64,000 nucleotides of DNA, taken from Chimonanthus salicifolius (Eukaryota > Streptophyta > Magnoliopsida > Laurales > Calycanthaceae). The notes below the pieces were generated by a model that was not told the DNA's origin, made no database searches, and saw nothing but the letters and a program-made list of their open reading frames with translations. Position 1 is the stretch's first letter; each line of letters opens with the position of its first letter. Positions 43,860 through 55,566 of the stretch are shown here, piece after piece. A program made the translations under genes and the position numbers. The stretch spans positions 10,870,207-10,934,206 of the forward strand of contig CM023536.1 in the NCBI GenBank assembly GCA_013350335.1. Direction: 5' to 3'.

Positions 43860-44673
43860 TTATTATTGAGCTAATAATTTTAAGTTTAAGGATATACGAA
43901 GGGCATTAATTTTGGTGTCCCAATCTAAGTTGATAATTTATATTTGAATTAATTATACGTAAGCTCCATTATGTAATGTAAAAATAAAGTGTAAACTTCA
44001 TCTATTTTCTATCAAGCATCAGATCTATTTAAATTTTCTTTTCTCACTCATCTTTAATTCCTTTTGTTTCAGCTAAATTTATATCTATATTTAAAACATA
44101 GTATATGATAGTTAGACGTGAAAGACATTTGTCGTTCAAAATAGAGTCATTCTTTTCACTTATTATTTATGTTTATTTTATAACTAATATTTGACTAACA
44201 TACAAAAAAGCCATGCATCTTAACACGTAACTTTTTGTTTTAAGAGACACGGATTTTAAAAATTTCATGTGAAAAGTCCATTTTACCTTTCCGTTATGTA
44301 TTCTTTTAAAAAATGAATGTGAGTTGGTAAGGTTAATATTAAACTATTAGTAGAAACTTTAAAATTCTGTCAATCAACTGTCAATTATATTGTGTTGGTA
44401 TGCAAAAGTTTAATTAGTTCAATTTGCATAATTTTGAATTTTTTGGCGAGCATATAATTTTAATTTTGATCTTTGAGGGATGAAATGTGATGATTTTTAC
44501 ATTAAAAAAATGATAATGAAAGCAACAATAGAAAAATTTGCACTACCTGTAACTTTTGAGAATTCGAGTCTAATTTTTTTTAATACTATAACATAAGCTG
44601 AAGACAATTCAATTTTGATCTTTGAGGGATGAAATGTGATGATTTTTACATTAAAAAAATGTTAATAAAAACT
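43860..44673. repeat. 5' flank of paralogue C and duplicated block
   Basis: No gene. It matches 18880-19080 and then 1300-1960. 44457-44673 is the first unit of the 145-bp tandem repeat and the beginning of the second. Confidence 0.6.
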
Positions 44674-44678
44674 AAAAC

Positions 44679-44927
44679 TGTAACGACTCGACCTGAAAAC
44701 ACGGATTAAGATCCAACTCAGTGTGATAGTGTCTGCTCTATGCCTCGCACACAAGTGAGCCCGCACGGTTTTGTTCTTAGGCTCTGGCCCACATGGTCTG
44801 GCCCAAAAGGCCTCACACTACAGTAGAAGTAGGTGGCCTCAAATAAACCCACCATCTTCTTTCTCCTAAACCGATGTGGGACTTTCCACTCCAGTTTGGT
44901 GTGCTCCAAGAGAGGCAGGGTATCACA
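44679..44927 (+). mobile_element. 249-bp solo LTR, TRIM-like
   Basis: It begins TGTAACGACTCGACC and ends GGGTATCACA, flanked by AAAAC on both sides (44674-44678 and 44928-44932). The empty site AACTAAAACAGAAAAACTTG is at about 1966-1985. The interior has CGATGTGGGACTTTCC, a phrase common in short plant LTRs. It is unlike the TRIM at 28300 in sequence, so it is a second family. There is no second LTR or PBS nearby. Confidence 0.8.
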
Positions 44928-45154
44928 AAAACATAAAAACTTGCACTACCTGTAACTTTTGAGAAATTGAGTCTAATTTTCTTAATAATATAACATAAGC
45001 TGAAGATAGTTCAATTTTGTAATTTTAATTTTTGAGAAATGAAATAAATTGCTTGTAAGTTACCGAGGTAAAAAGAGAGAAAATCTAAAACAAAATTGAA
45101 AAATTTAAATATATTAAATTTTTGCGATTTTGATTTTTCTAAAATGTATTAAGG

Positions 45155-45205
45155 TTCAAAATGTAACTTGGAAGGCTACTTTCATTCCACCAGATCACTA
45201 ATGCT
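45155..45205 (-). pseudogene. tRNA-Gly remnant (5' two-thirds)
   Basis: ATGTAACTTGGAAGGCTACT...CAGATCACTAATGCTGAC aligns with the anticodon and D arms of the tRNA at 56526-56596. The TPsiC arm is deleted: the sequence jumps from GGTTCAAA. Confidence 0.55.
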
Positions 45206-46600
45206 GACTTTTTTAATGTTGAATTTTATTTATATAAAAATAATAGAAAATACTTAGTAATCACATTTACACCGTGCTTTTATTAATTTAATTTAAGATA
45301 AATATCTAAGAATGTTCATTTAATTTTAACTAATTTTAAGCCTCATTCACTTTCAATTAAACTCAAATCTTATACAACATAAATCTTCATGGGTTTTAAT
45401 TTTTTAAGTCATGCTTAAATTTATGAAGACAAAAAATTGCTCACTATATTTTTAAATAGAAAAGTTTTAGATCAGGGGTTTAAGAAATGGTCTATATATG
45501 TATCTTCTCATATTAGTGATATGTGATACCATAAATATCAGCAATTAAAATGGAAATACATGACAAATTGGGATTTTTTTTAATTTTCTTTTTAAAATAA
45601 TACAATAGTAGAAAAAAAAATGAAAACCCTATTTTGTAGATATTTTGATTAAAAATGTTATTTTTTGTAGAATATCAATTAGTTAAAATTGTGAGAGCTT
45701 AAAAAATATGGTTTTTAAAATTGAATCACATTATTGTTTTAGAGTTCCATATTCATGTTAAAATCTTCAATATCAAATGGAGTGAAAACATTAACATTTG
45801 AAGAGCCTAAAAATTATGGGTTCTATGACTTGATTCTTGTAATTCTTTTCTGAGTATCATATTTTTAGATTAAAAGATTTAACTAAAGGACTCATCATAT
45901 TGGTCAAAGTTGGGCCTCATATAAGATACAAGAGTTTAGCAAATAAGAAATAATTTAAAGCCATGAAAATATAAAGAGCTTAAAAATTCTCTATTTGTGT
46001 ATATCATAGGACAACTACAAATATAATGTGATAAAAGTGTTGTAGTTTGGTCCTTACAAATTCTCTATTTGTGTACATCATAGGACGAAATATCGGCTCA
46101 TACATATTGTACTCACCCCACGTATTAGTCTCTTAATCTCTTCCAACAAAAAGAAAACACAATACTATGGTTGTATTTAGCTCTTTGTGGACATTCTCAA
46201 TCAATTGATGTAATACACTGTGTGACCCCTGTGTTGTGAACGGAAGGGTGTGTGGACAGAGAGAAATTCGCTAGTGAAGGGCGATCTTGAAGTCCCACAT
46301 CGCCTAGTGCCTTAGAATCCCTCTGAGATATATGTGGATCCCTTCCCTCCTTCTAGCACAATCTCTTTTGGGAGCAATTTTGGGCTGTCTCGCCAATGCA
46401 GAGTCGTGCGGACACCTGTAAACCAAAAGCGGACAATATTATGCTGGAAAGACGAAGCATTACAATTGATAAAAGCACCGTTTGAGAGCTTATATATTGT
46501 TATGAGATTGGACAGGTTAGAAACCTCAATATACCTGTACAAAATCAACTTGTTTAGATGCATGCTGGTGCATACTCTCTAATATTATTAGCTTTGCATG
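45206..46600. repeat. Duplicated block, LINE-less copy
   Basis: This is close to 8455-9370 and then 9985-10420, but the LINE and its flanks are absent: TTAGTCTCTTAATCTCTTCC at 46124 joins directly to AACAAAAAGAAAACAC. A 56-bp local duplication carries AATTCTCTATTTGTGTA (45985 and 46058). A minus-strand frame at 46312-46563 is not conserved in the paralogues at 10170 and 23257, so it is not called. Confidence 0.6.
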
Positions 46601-47329
46601 ACCCTTCGGAGCTTATAAATAATTTCACGTTGACTTGATTTCATTGGGTGATGGTTGCTAAAATTTTTAACATGTTCGATTTTGATTCAGGTTTCATGTT
46701 TGACAAGCCTGCTTCATGACAATAGAAACTACTTAAAGTTGGGTTTGTAGATTTATATTGGGCTAGATTTGTGATCAATTTCAGGAGCTGAGTTTTGGCT
46801 GTTTTAAAAGCTGATTTGCGGGAGATGTTACAGGTGCTAAATTGACATGATTATTGACCCATATTTGAGATTATGATTGAGGCTTGATTTTGTTAACGAT
46901 TAGATTGATTTAACATAACAGGCATGGATAAATGGAGAGGATTAAACCTAAAGGTTGGAATGATGGTCAAGAATCACCTTAGAAAGCGCAGTCTTAACTT
47001 CGATTTCTACTCCACTTCAAAAAGTCACTCCACATAGAGTTATCCCATGTGTGGTAGGGAGGCTTACACATATCCTAAGAATTAATCCAGTGCATTAAGA
47101 GACCTGAAAAACTTTGGTCACAAAGAAATAAAGCGGGTTAAGATTATCAAATGACCCAAGTTATGTCAAACCAAAAAAAGTTACAAAATGCGACTTAGAA
47201 CAGAAGTTATCGACTCAGTTTTAAGCATATACTTGGTTAGTGATAGTAGAATTTTATCCCAAGATGACAATGATGATTGGCACTTCAGCATGCTTGATTG
47301 AGCCAAGGCCTATTACATTTTATCCTGAG
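46601..47329. repeat. Duplicated block with type 1 SINE
   Basis: 46640-46720 matches 10440-10530; 46855-47320 matches 23550-23990. Within it, 46940-47130 is the second type 1 SINE, with TTCGATTTCTACTCC in the B-box position and a CACAAAGAAATAAAG end. Confidence 0.55.
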
Positions 47330-47500
47330 ATATTGACCTGGGTCCACTACCATTTTGATTTTTTTTTTTTAAAAGACCAATATTAATCATATCAGCTCAT
47401 ATCAGACCAATATATATCACAGATATATCAACTATATCAGCTGAGAAATAGTGTGTACGGACGATACAATACGTATCAGTCAATGTCTTTACCCATGGAT
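47330..47500. mobile_element. Decayed MITE of the ATCGGCC family
   Basis: ATCAGCTCATATCAGACCAA and ACTATATCAGCTGAGAAATA correspond to positions 27585-27640 of the better copy, with most CGGCC changed to CAGC by C-to-T type changes. The ends are not definable. Confidence 0.5.
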
Positions 47501-48360
47501 TGTGTTTGAAAAAAAGTTGCTGCTTTGTTGCTAAATCAATTAATAAAAAAAACTTTATGAGTAACCAATCTTCGTTATCTATATATATATATATATATAA
47601 AAAGACACCATTAATAACTCTTTTATTTAAATGATAAAAATATCTTCTAAAATACATAAGTAAGAACTATAATAAATGTACTTTCAAAACTTTATAGTGC
47701 ATTGTGTAGTTTTGTTGCTTCTAAAAAAACACATATACTTTACCTATTTTATCACATTTTGACATATCTTGACATATATTATTAAATTATGTATATTAAA
47801 ATTTTGCTTTGATAATCGACCAATCAAAATTTAACTATATCTTCAAATATATGAATTCTTGAACAAAACCAACATTTTTGTCTCTTAGAGATTAAAAAAC
47901 TTTGAAGAAAAAATTAAATTAAATTAAAAAATCAACCAAAATGAGATGACATTTTGGCTCTTTTTAGCCAAAATAAAGTATTTCTGTAATGTTTCTGCAA
48001 AACTTTATTTTTTTTTGATATTTACAACATTTTCATGTCAAAAATGCCTAGATCAGAAAAATGATGAGAAATTTCAAATTTAAATCAAAAAATTTCTTAG
48101 ATATAACTTAAATTTTCTTAGTCGGAATTCACCCCATTGCATTATTATTTTTTGTTTTTGATGACGAAGAAGTTTAAGACTCCTACCTCTCCTCGAATAC
48201 AAGGGTATTAGGTAAAATTTTGAATATACGCAGCTCCTCACAAGTCATGGACAACATTCAGTGACTATGAGACTCGAACATGGAACCTCTAGTTCCAAAG
48301 CCAACTGTCTGCCAGCTGAACTTTCCCATGCAAGGTATTCCATTATCATCTTTAAATAAG
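47501..48360. repeat. Duplicated block, third copy (see 23980 and 37800)
   Basis: No gene. An (AT)11-like tract is at 47580-47600. The block contains the third type 3 SINE. Confidence 0.6.
48149..48337 (-). mobile_element. tRNA-derived SINE, type 3 (third copy)
   Basis: The flanks TTGCATTATTAT (48137-48148) and TTCCATTATCAT (48338-48349) match those at 24.5 and 38.3 kb. The B-box region is CATGTTCGAGTCTC. Confidence 0.65.
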
Positions 48361-49438
48361 CTTTTTATTATTGAATGAAAATGGGTCTCATTCAAAAGTA
48401 TAACATTAGCTCCCTTGTTATTACTAAAAGGAAAAAAAATATCTAAGAATATTAAAAAATCAAAAATATTCTTTTTGAAAATTAAAAATTCAAAAATAAT
48501 TTCAAATTGTTAAAATTGTAAGAGCTTAAAAAATATGGTTTTTAAAATTAAATCACATGATTGTTACATAGTTCCATATTTATGTTAAAATCTTCAATGC
48601 ACCATCAAATGGAATGAAAACACTAACATTTGGAGAGCCTAAAATCTATCGGTTCTACGATTTGATTGTTGGGCTTCATAAAAAATGTAAGAGTTAAGAA
48701 ATAAGAAATAATTTAAAGTCATAAAAATATAAAGAGTTTAAAAAATACGACCTCTAATTGAATTGAAGTGATATTATTTTGGTCACATACTTAAATAGAG
48801 ACCTTTTTAAAAAAAAAAATAAAGTATGGGAAACTCAGAGACACAGTTCTATGCTAAAATCCTCATGGATGAACTCACTACCCTTATCTCAAAGCACATC
48901 AAAGATAAAATACGATTTGGTATACTGGATAACTCGAAGTGGCCCTTTCTATTCGAGTTGTATTGAAATTATATCGAGTTGAAAAACTCAGCTAAACTTT
49001 TAGACTAAAAAAATTATATAAAATTTATTGACTTAATTTAAAATTTTATCGAATTGAATCAATTCAGATTGACTCGCTCAAATTTTCGAGTTTTTAAAGT
49101 GTAACTCAATGATTCCTTGGTAAAAAAGTGACACAAACTATTTTTAACTAAGTCTATTACCTATTGGTTAGTTAGTTATGTGGTATGACAAATTGGATAT
49201 TGAAAACCACCATAGATCCACCTTTAATTATGGCCATCGCTTTACTGCATGAGTAAATGATGATAAATGACTATATACAAGAAATCTGATGGTAATGCCA
49301 TTAGAATCTTCATATTCATTATTTATTTTAAGAGTCTCATATTTTAAAATCTTCTGTATCATTGTAATGTAATAATTTTTTCCAATAAAAATTCATAAAT
49401 GTTTGTTAAAAACTTCAAATACATAAATTATGAATTAA
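48361..49438. repeat. Duplicated block (see 39351)
   Basis: No gene. It is nearly collinear with 39380-40495; the main difference is a deletion near 48668 of the GTGATTCTTTTCTGAGTATC segment. Confidence 0.6.
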
Positions 49439-49456
49439 GTGAAGTTTGTATTAAGT

Positions 49457-49587
49457 TTTTTTTTTTTTTTTTGATTTACGTGTGGAAAACGTCATAAACA
49501 ATTCTACTAAAATCTCCATGGATGAGCCCACTACTCCTAGGACACACCAAGGTTAGGCCATGGAGGTTCGAACCCACACACCAAAGG
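49457..49587 (-). mobile_element. tRNA-derived SINE, type 2 (best copy)
   Basis: On the minus strand GTGGGTTCGAACCTCC is a clear B box, followed by the body and an A16 tail. The 18-bp flanks are GTGAAGTTTGTATTAAGT (49439-49456) and GTGAAATTTGCAGTAAGT (49588-49605). Confidence 0.7.
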
Positions 49588-49605
49588 GTGAAATTTGCAG
49601 TAAGT

Positions 49606-51012
49606 TATTTGGATGTATAAAAAAAAATCTCTTTAATATTGGTAACACTTAAAAAAAAAGCTTAATTAGTTCAATTTGCATAATTTTGAATATTTTGGTA
49701 AACGTATAATTTTGATTTTGATCTTTGCGGGATGAAATGTGATGACTTTTTACATAAAAAAATGAGAGAAATGAAATAGTTTTTTTTTATACTATTAAGT
49801 CTATAATATAAGCGGAAGACCTAACCAATTCAATTTTGTGATTTTGATTTTTGAGAAATGAAATAAAATTGCTTGTAAGTTATGGAGGGAACAAGAGATA
49901 AAATCTAAAACAAAATGAGAGAAATCTAAATATATTAAATTTGTGCGGACTTCAAAAAAATATTTATTAAATTTGTACGATTTTGATTTTTCAAAAAATG
50001 TATAAGCTAAAACAAAAAAGTTTAAAATACAATTTACAACATGATGCCCTTTGACCAAGAATTACAAAGAATAGAAAGGAAAGATGTGAAAAATAAAAGT
50101 AAGCTACAAAATGGAGCAGTCATATACACACCATTAAAGGTAACATAGAATGAACAATGGGGGGAAAAAGCAAAAGGATGAAAGGGAAAATGAAAAGAAA
50201 AGCTTTTTTCAAAAGAAACCAAACCAAACAAAACAATTCAAAACTCTTTCTTGAGCTTCATATACGATGAGGAACTTTCTTGAGCTTCATATACCATGAG
50301 GAATCAATTGTCTCACCCCTCAACTCTTTCTTGAGCTTCATATACCATGAGGAACTTTCTACAAACTTTATAAAGAAGAAATGAAAGAAGATATCTGATG
50401 TTCTAATTACTCCCATTTAGAGGACTCAGACATGGAATTGAGAGGGAAAGATCAAAAGAGAAATGGGTATGTGAGTCACAAGTATACTTGTTAAAAATGC
50501 AATGAAAATAAATGTAAAACCAACTAAACCAAATGAAATTACTAGAGAGTCAGTTCGTGCACAATTGTTTAGTAACTCCTACATCATTACTGAGCTTGAA
50601 ACTTACAAGGCAGTAGAGCTCCAATACAACCAAATGATGATTACTAGGAGAGAAATGTAAAACAGAAAAACAGAACAGAGACAAGAACAAATGACAACAT
50701 GGAAGTGGAAGGGTCATATTATTCAGATTTAAACAATGTGATGACCAAAAAATAATGTGTCTGATGTAGCACAAGAACAAATACAATGTAAAAGCCGTCA
50801 AAAGTCTTCTACTCCTCGGGTATTGGGGGAAGGGAGAAGAACAATGAATAAGAGAAAAATGTAATCCTCCATCTTCATAGAAAGTAAGACTGTATAGAGA
50901 ATCAGCTTATCCAATGGCATATACACAACTGACAAATCAAATTCATATGAAATCATGATTATCCTCTTAACTGCATGGCAGCCGGTCACCATTTTCCACT
51001 AAATAATCAAAC
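49606..51012. repeat. 3' flank of paralogue D
   Basis: No separate gene. 49660-50240 matches 31480-32040. From 50245 to 50360 there is a deletion relative to C, plus a local triplication of a ~30-bp word. 50410-51012 is almost identical to the C flank. Confidence 0.6.
50246..50363. repeat. Triplicated TTGAGCTTCATATACCATGA segment
   Basis: CTTTCTTGAGCTTCATATAC(C/G)ATGAGGAA occurs at about 50246, 50276 and 50326. Copies B and C have it once (about 32500 and 41430). About 470 bp present in C (40960-41430) is missing here. Confidence 0.85.
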
Positions 51013-52439
51013 TCAGTCCTCATCAGTAGGATCATGGTCCTTCAATCTCAAGAGGTCGTCAACATCGAATTCAGAGTCTACCTCTAACCACTGCTCTTCA
51101 GAATCAAACATGATGTCCTCGCAGTATTCTCGAAAATCATCCACCAACAATTCCAGTTTGTGTGGCCTTTGTTCACCATAAATTCCATCTTCAACAATGT
51201 CCTCTAAACTGTAAGACTTCTGGTCATCACTTTCCACTGAACAATCTATTTCAGGCCTCTGCAGTCCAGACCCAATATCATCATCTAATGTTCTCAATAG
51301 GTCTTCAACATCGAATCCCAAGTCCAAGTCTGTCCACATCAGTCTAAAACCACCATCGATATCATCATCTACCATGCCCATTACCTCTTCTACATCGACT
51401 GTGACATCCTCATGCCCATCAGCAAGATAATCATCTATTGAAGCTTCGACAACCAGCAAGCCTTTGATTGCCCCTTTCGCAGAAGTATTCGGAACTTGTT
51501 TCTCAAAAGAGTCCATTTCATCATCTATCTTCCTCCTCTTCCTCTTTACAAGAAGTTCTGCACTGGAATTGCATCCATCATAGCTACTTCGTGATCTTTT
51601 CTTCCTGTAAATTGGGTTAGACAATTTAGTACAACAACAGATATGCAGATACAATAATTTCTAAATCAAGACAAAACAAGAATCACATCTTAGAAATAAA
51701 ATTTAAGGAGCTCAAAAGAATAATGCCCTAAAGAACGGAGAAATACAATAAAGAGGAGAAGAAAAGAGGATGAAAGGGAAAAATGAAAGAAGGGAAGATG
51801 CAAGAAGAACTGTCTGAGAAGAAGGGGGAAAAGAAGAAAAAGAGAATGGGGTATAAAGAAAATGAAAAATATAGGGGGAAGAGGACGCCGTATGAAAACA
51901 AGAAGGAGAAAGAAAGAAAGTTAAAAAAAAAAAAAACAGAAAAAGAAAAAGAAATTTAGAAAAGGGAGAAAAGGATGCGTCTAACACAAAGAAAAAAGAA
52001 GAAAGAAGAAGAAAATGAAAATGGGGAAGAGAAGAAGAAATAAAGAAAAAGAAAAAGAAAAGAGCATATACCCGTGGTCGCCGCGAAGAGAAGGGCTGCG
52101 ACGGTGGCCGCTGCGAAGAGAAGGGCTGTAACGATGGCCAGCGCAAGGATTAGGGCTGCGACGCTGGCCGCCGCAAGGAGAAGGCTTGCGAAGCTGTCCG
52201 CCGCAAGGAGAAGGGCTGAGACGCTGGCCGCCGCAAGGATTAGGGCTGCGACGCTGTCCTCCGCAAGGATCAGGGCTGCGACGCTGACCGCCGCATAGAG
52301 AAGGGCTGCGACGCTGGCCGCCGCATGGAGAAGGACTGACACGATGGCCGTCGCAAGGAGAAGGGCTGAGACGATGGCCGTCGCAAGGAGAAGGAGGAGA
52401 AGAAGGAGAAGGGCGGGGACGAGACATCATTGAATTCAT
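51013..52439 (-). CDS. Paralogue D: SPSPCGG-repeat, acidic, probably nuclear protein (2 exons)
   Basis: Exon 1 is 52439-52072 and exon 2 is 51604-51013, with the same splice sites and phase as the other copies; 319 residues. The start is MNSMMSRPRPSPSS. Eleven repeat units are present, one fewer than C (a CDGHRL unit is missing). The basic region is KKRSR...KRKRRK, and all three acidic motifs and the ELLV insertion are present. From the KGAIKG region to the stop the protein is identical to C. The intron (51605-52071) is strongly pyrimidine-rich on the coding strand. It is the cleanest copy of the four: intact ends, full basic cluster, conserved TATA box and paired upstream GTGGGCCC words. The function is not recognised. 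Confidence 0.72.
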
Positions 52440-52538
52440 ATGCGACTTCAACTGGTCGATGAAGAGAGATTTCCGACGTTGAAGTGCAGAGACAAGAGAG
52501 AGTCACGAGAAACGAGGAAGAATGAAAAGTGGGCCCTA

Positions 52539-52545
52539 ATTTATA
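52539..52545 (-). promoter_or_regulatory. TATA box, paralogue D
   Basis: CCCTATAAATTAGGGCCC (minus), about 100 bp upstream of the start. Upstream, ACGTGGGCCCTTCAATGATG shows one site II-like word. The second copy of the segment has decayed to ACAAGTTTTGAGTCC. Confidence 0.6.
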
Positions 52546-52739
52546 GGGATCTGCCGTCGCCGTCATACGACGTTGCTATTTTACACACGTGGGCCCTTCA
52601 ATGATGAATTTTACACAAGTTTTGAGTCCTTTCGATAAAAATTTGACACCTGTTAAATATTCATTATTGAGCTAATAATTTCAAATTTCAAATTCATCTC
52701 AAAGTAGTAACATGAGATTTAACTCTCTAAATTAAAATA

Positions 52740-53186
52740 ATGGAGAGAGGCAAGCATGGAAAAGGGGTTAAGATATTTGTTTTGAACTAAAATATTAAAC
52801 TTTAAAATTAAATCAAAATATGATTAAAAATCTAAAATTTGATATTTTGATTTGTGCTTGGCCCACTACTTCCAATGACTTAGATCGAAATTAAGATCCA
52901 TATTTATTCAAAGTGAGGCCTATATCTAAAATCTAAACAAAGTCTAAATAGATATTGAAAATCTAATATTTAAATCAATTTAGATGTCATAACTAGGATT
53001 TAAATAGTCCAAGTTTAAGGATATGTAGAGGACATTAATTTTGGTGTCTCCATCTGTCACACTCCACTCTTCTAATATCTAAATGGGAGAGGATTTAATG
53101 AAGAAATCCAATATTATAAAAAAAATTCCTCAAATTTACAACAGTCATTTAATGGCAATGAATTTTTCAAGCCCTTAACTATAAAC
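52740..53186. repeat. 5' flank of paralogue D
   Basis: No gene. It is collinear with 26090-28299, with the LTR element of that copy absent (empty site at 52988). Confidence 0.6.
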
Positions 53187-53364
53187 TATAACACCCACCT
53201 ACACGTGAAAAAAAAGTGTCACATCACCTAACTGGTTGGAGATGAAGGACAGCAAGAGGCTTTTCGACCAAGTTTGGTGGAAGAGGTCCAAACCAAAACT
53301 TTAAAGGTCCATGAACTCAAAGGAGATAATATATTATTGAGTCATATCGGTTCGTGTCGTGACA
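53187..53364 (+). mobile_element. Solo LTR of the 28300 TRIM family
   Basis: It starts TATAACACCCACCTA (TG lost) and ends GTCGTGACA, with the same outside sequence (CTTAACTATAAAC before, CAATCTAAGA after) as the complete TRIM at 28300-28832. One LTR and the interior were removed, as expected from recombination between LTRs. Confidence 0.8.
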
Positions 53365-54364
53365 CAATCTAAGAGTGGATGTTATCAGCTGAGAACTAAA
53401 ATTATATATGATATTAATATTTAAATCAATTATACGTAAGCTCCATTATGTCATGTAAAAATAAAGTGTATTGTAAACTTCATCGATTTTCTATAACATG
53501 CGATGTAAATATGTAATCAACGGAGAAGGATTCTCTCAATGTTTCTTTTCTCGCTCATCTTTAATACTTTTTGTTTATTTGTTCACTATTTTTAAAAACT
53601 AGTATAAATACGTGCTTCAGTTACCCACTTTAAATAAATACCTTAGTCTAAATATAAATAAAAAATAAAATAACAAAATAAAGTCTTCAGTTAAATTTAT
53701 ATGTATATTTAAATTATAGTTTATATATATCTATAAGTTAATATTGAATGAAAATGGGTCTCATTCAAAACTTTAACATTAGCTGCCTTGTTATTACTAA
53801 AAGGAAAAAATATCTAAGAATATTAAAAATTCATTTTTTTTTAAATTAAAAATTCAAAAATAATTTAAAACTTTGAGAGCTTAAAAAATATGGTTTTTAT
53901 AATTAAATCACATGATAGTTACATAGTTCCATATTTATGTTAAAATCGACCATCAAATGGAATGAAAACATTAACATTTGGAGAGCCTAAAAACTATGGG
54001 TTCTATGACTTGATCCTTGTGATTCTTTCATGAGTATCATATTTTAAATTAAAAGATCTACCCATTCATTGTATAGGTCAAAGTTGGGGTCCATATAAAA
54101 TTTAAGAGTTAGCAAATTAGAAATAATTTAAAGTCATAAAAATATAAAGATTTTTAAAAATGGCCTCTAATTGAATTGAAGTGATATTATTTTGGTCACA
54201 TATTCAAATAGAGACATTGTCAACAAACCTGTTGCATGGTATAAAAGTGAGTTAATATTTTAATATATAAACAATAAATATTTATTTGAGGGGGACACCA
54301 AAAAGTCCTTACAAGATTGCCTTTTATGTCACATCACTTAATAATACAAAATCACGAAACATTG
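53365..54364. repeat. Duplicated block before second foldback
   Basis: No gene. It matches 28833-29640 and continues to about 54300 like 19690-19760 (GAGTTAATATTTTAATATATAAACAATAAA). Confidence 0.6.
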
Positions 54365-54372
54365 AATTCTTA

Positions 54373-55525
54373 GCCCCATTTACACACTCGCATTTTCTGT
54401 TTCTACACACCTATTTTCAGGACACATACCCTATCCAATTTTGATTCGTTTAAACAAATACCCTTTATAAATCAATTCGTTCGAATGAATGAATCGGATG
54501 AACAGCAACGTGCATTACTGTTCACCCAATTTACTGTTCACCCGTGAACGAATCGATTGTTGATTTAATAAATCGGTGCATTGATTCATTCGAATGAATC
54601 AATTTTTTTTTAAATTTCAAAGTTATTTTTTAAGCACTGTGTATTTTTAAAATTTCTCAAATTAAATATCCAGACTAATTACGATAATCTAATAAAAATA
54701 CTTTAAAACTTCAAGGTCTTTTGACACCCCTAAATATTTAAATCATAGTATTTTACAAATAAAGGTATCTCTAGGGTGTGCCGAAAACACATTTAGGAGT
54801 GTCAAAAGACCTTAAAGTTTTAAAGTATATTTATCAGGTTATCGTAATTAGTCCGGATATTCAATTTGAGAAATTTTGAAAATACACGGTGCTTAAAAAA
54901 TAATGTGCATAGTGTATTAAATAATAAAATCTCTTTTAAAACTTTAAATTTATTTTTTAAGTACTGTGTATTTCCAAAATTTCTCAAATTGAATATCCGG
55001 ACTAATTACGATAACCTGATAAAAATACTTTAAGACTTCAAGGTCTTTTGACACTCCTAAATGTGTTTTCGGCACACCCTAGGGATACCCTTATTTGTAA
55101 AATAATGTGTTTTAAATATTTAGGAGTGTCAAAAGACCTTAAAGTCTTAAAGTATTTTTATTAGATTATCGTAATTAGTCTGGATATTTAATTTGAGAAA
55201 TTTTAAAAATACATAGTGCTTAAAAAATAACTTTGAAATTTAAAAAAAAATCGATTCATTCGAATGAATCACTAATTCATTCAATCAACAATCGATTTGT
55301 TCACGGGTGAACAGTAAATCGGGTAACAGTAACGCGCGTTACTGTTCACCCGATTCATTCATTCGAACGAATTGATTTATAAAGGGTATTCATTCGAACG
55401 AATACCGAAATGAACTGGGAATTCGTTCGAACGAATGGAAACGCAGGGGCAAAATGGTAATTAGCCACCAGCACTCGGAAACAGGTGTGTAGAGGTAGAA
55501 AATCCGGGTGTGTAAACGGGGACCT
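54373..55525. mobile_element. Second 1.15-kb foldback transposon with four arms
   Basis: AATTCTTA flanks both sides (54365-54372 and 55526-55533). The ends are GCCCCATTTACACACTCG and, inverted, GTCCCCGTTTACACACCCGG. The interior has the same two-palindrome design as 21265-22401 (about 54613-54903 and 54941-55245), and the arms are recognisably homologous. The subterminal zones are denser in ATTCGAATGAAT/TTCGTTCGAA words and include GTTACTGTTCACCCG in both orientations. There is no coding capacity. Confidence 0.85.
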
Positions 55526-55566
55526 AATTCTTATTGTGCTTAAGTATTGGTAAGTGTATTCATAAA

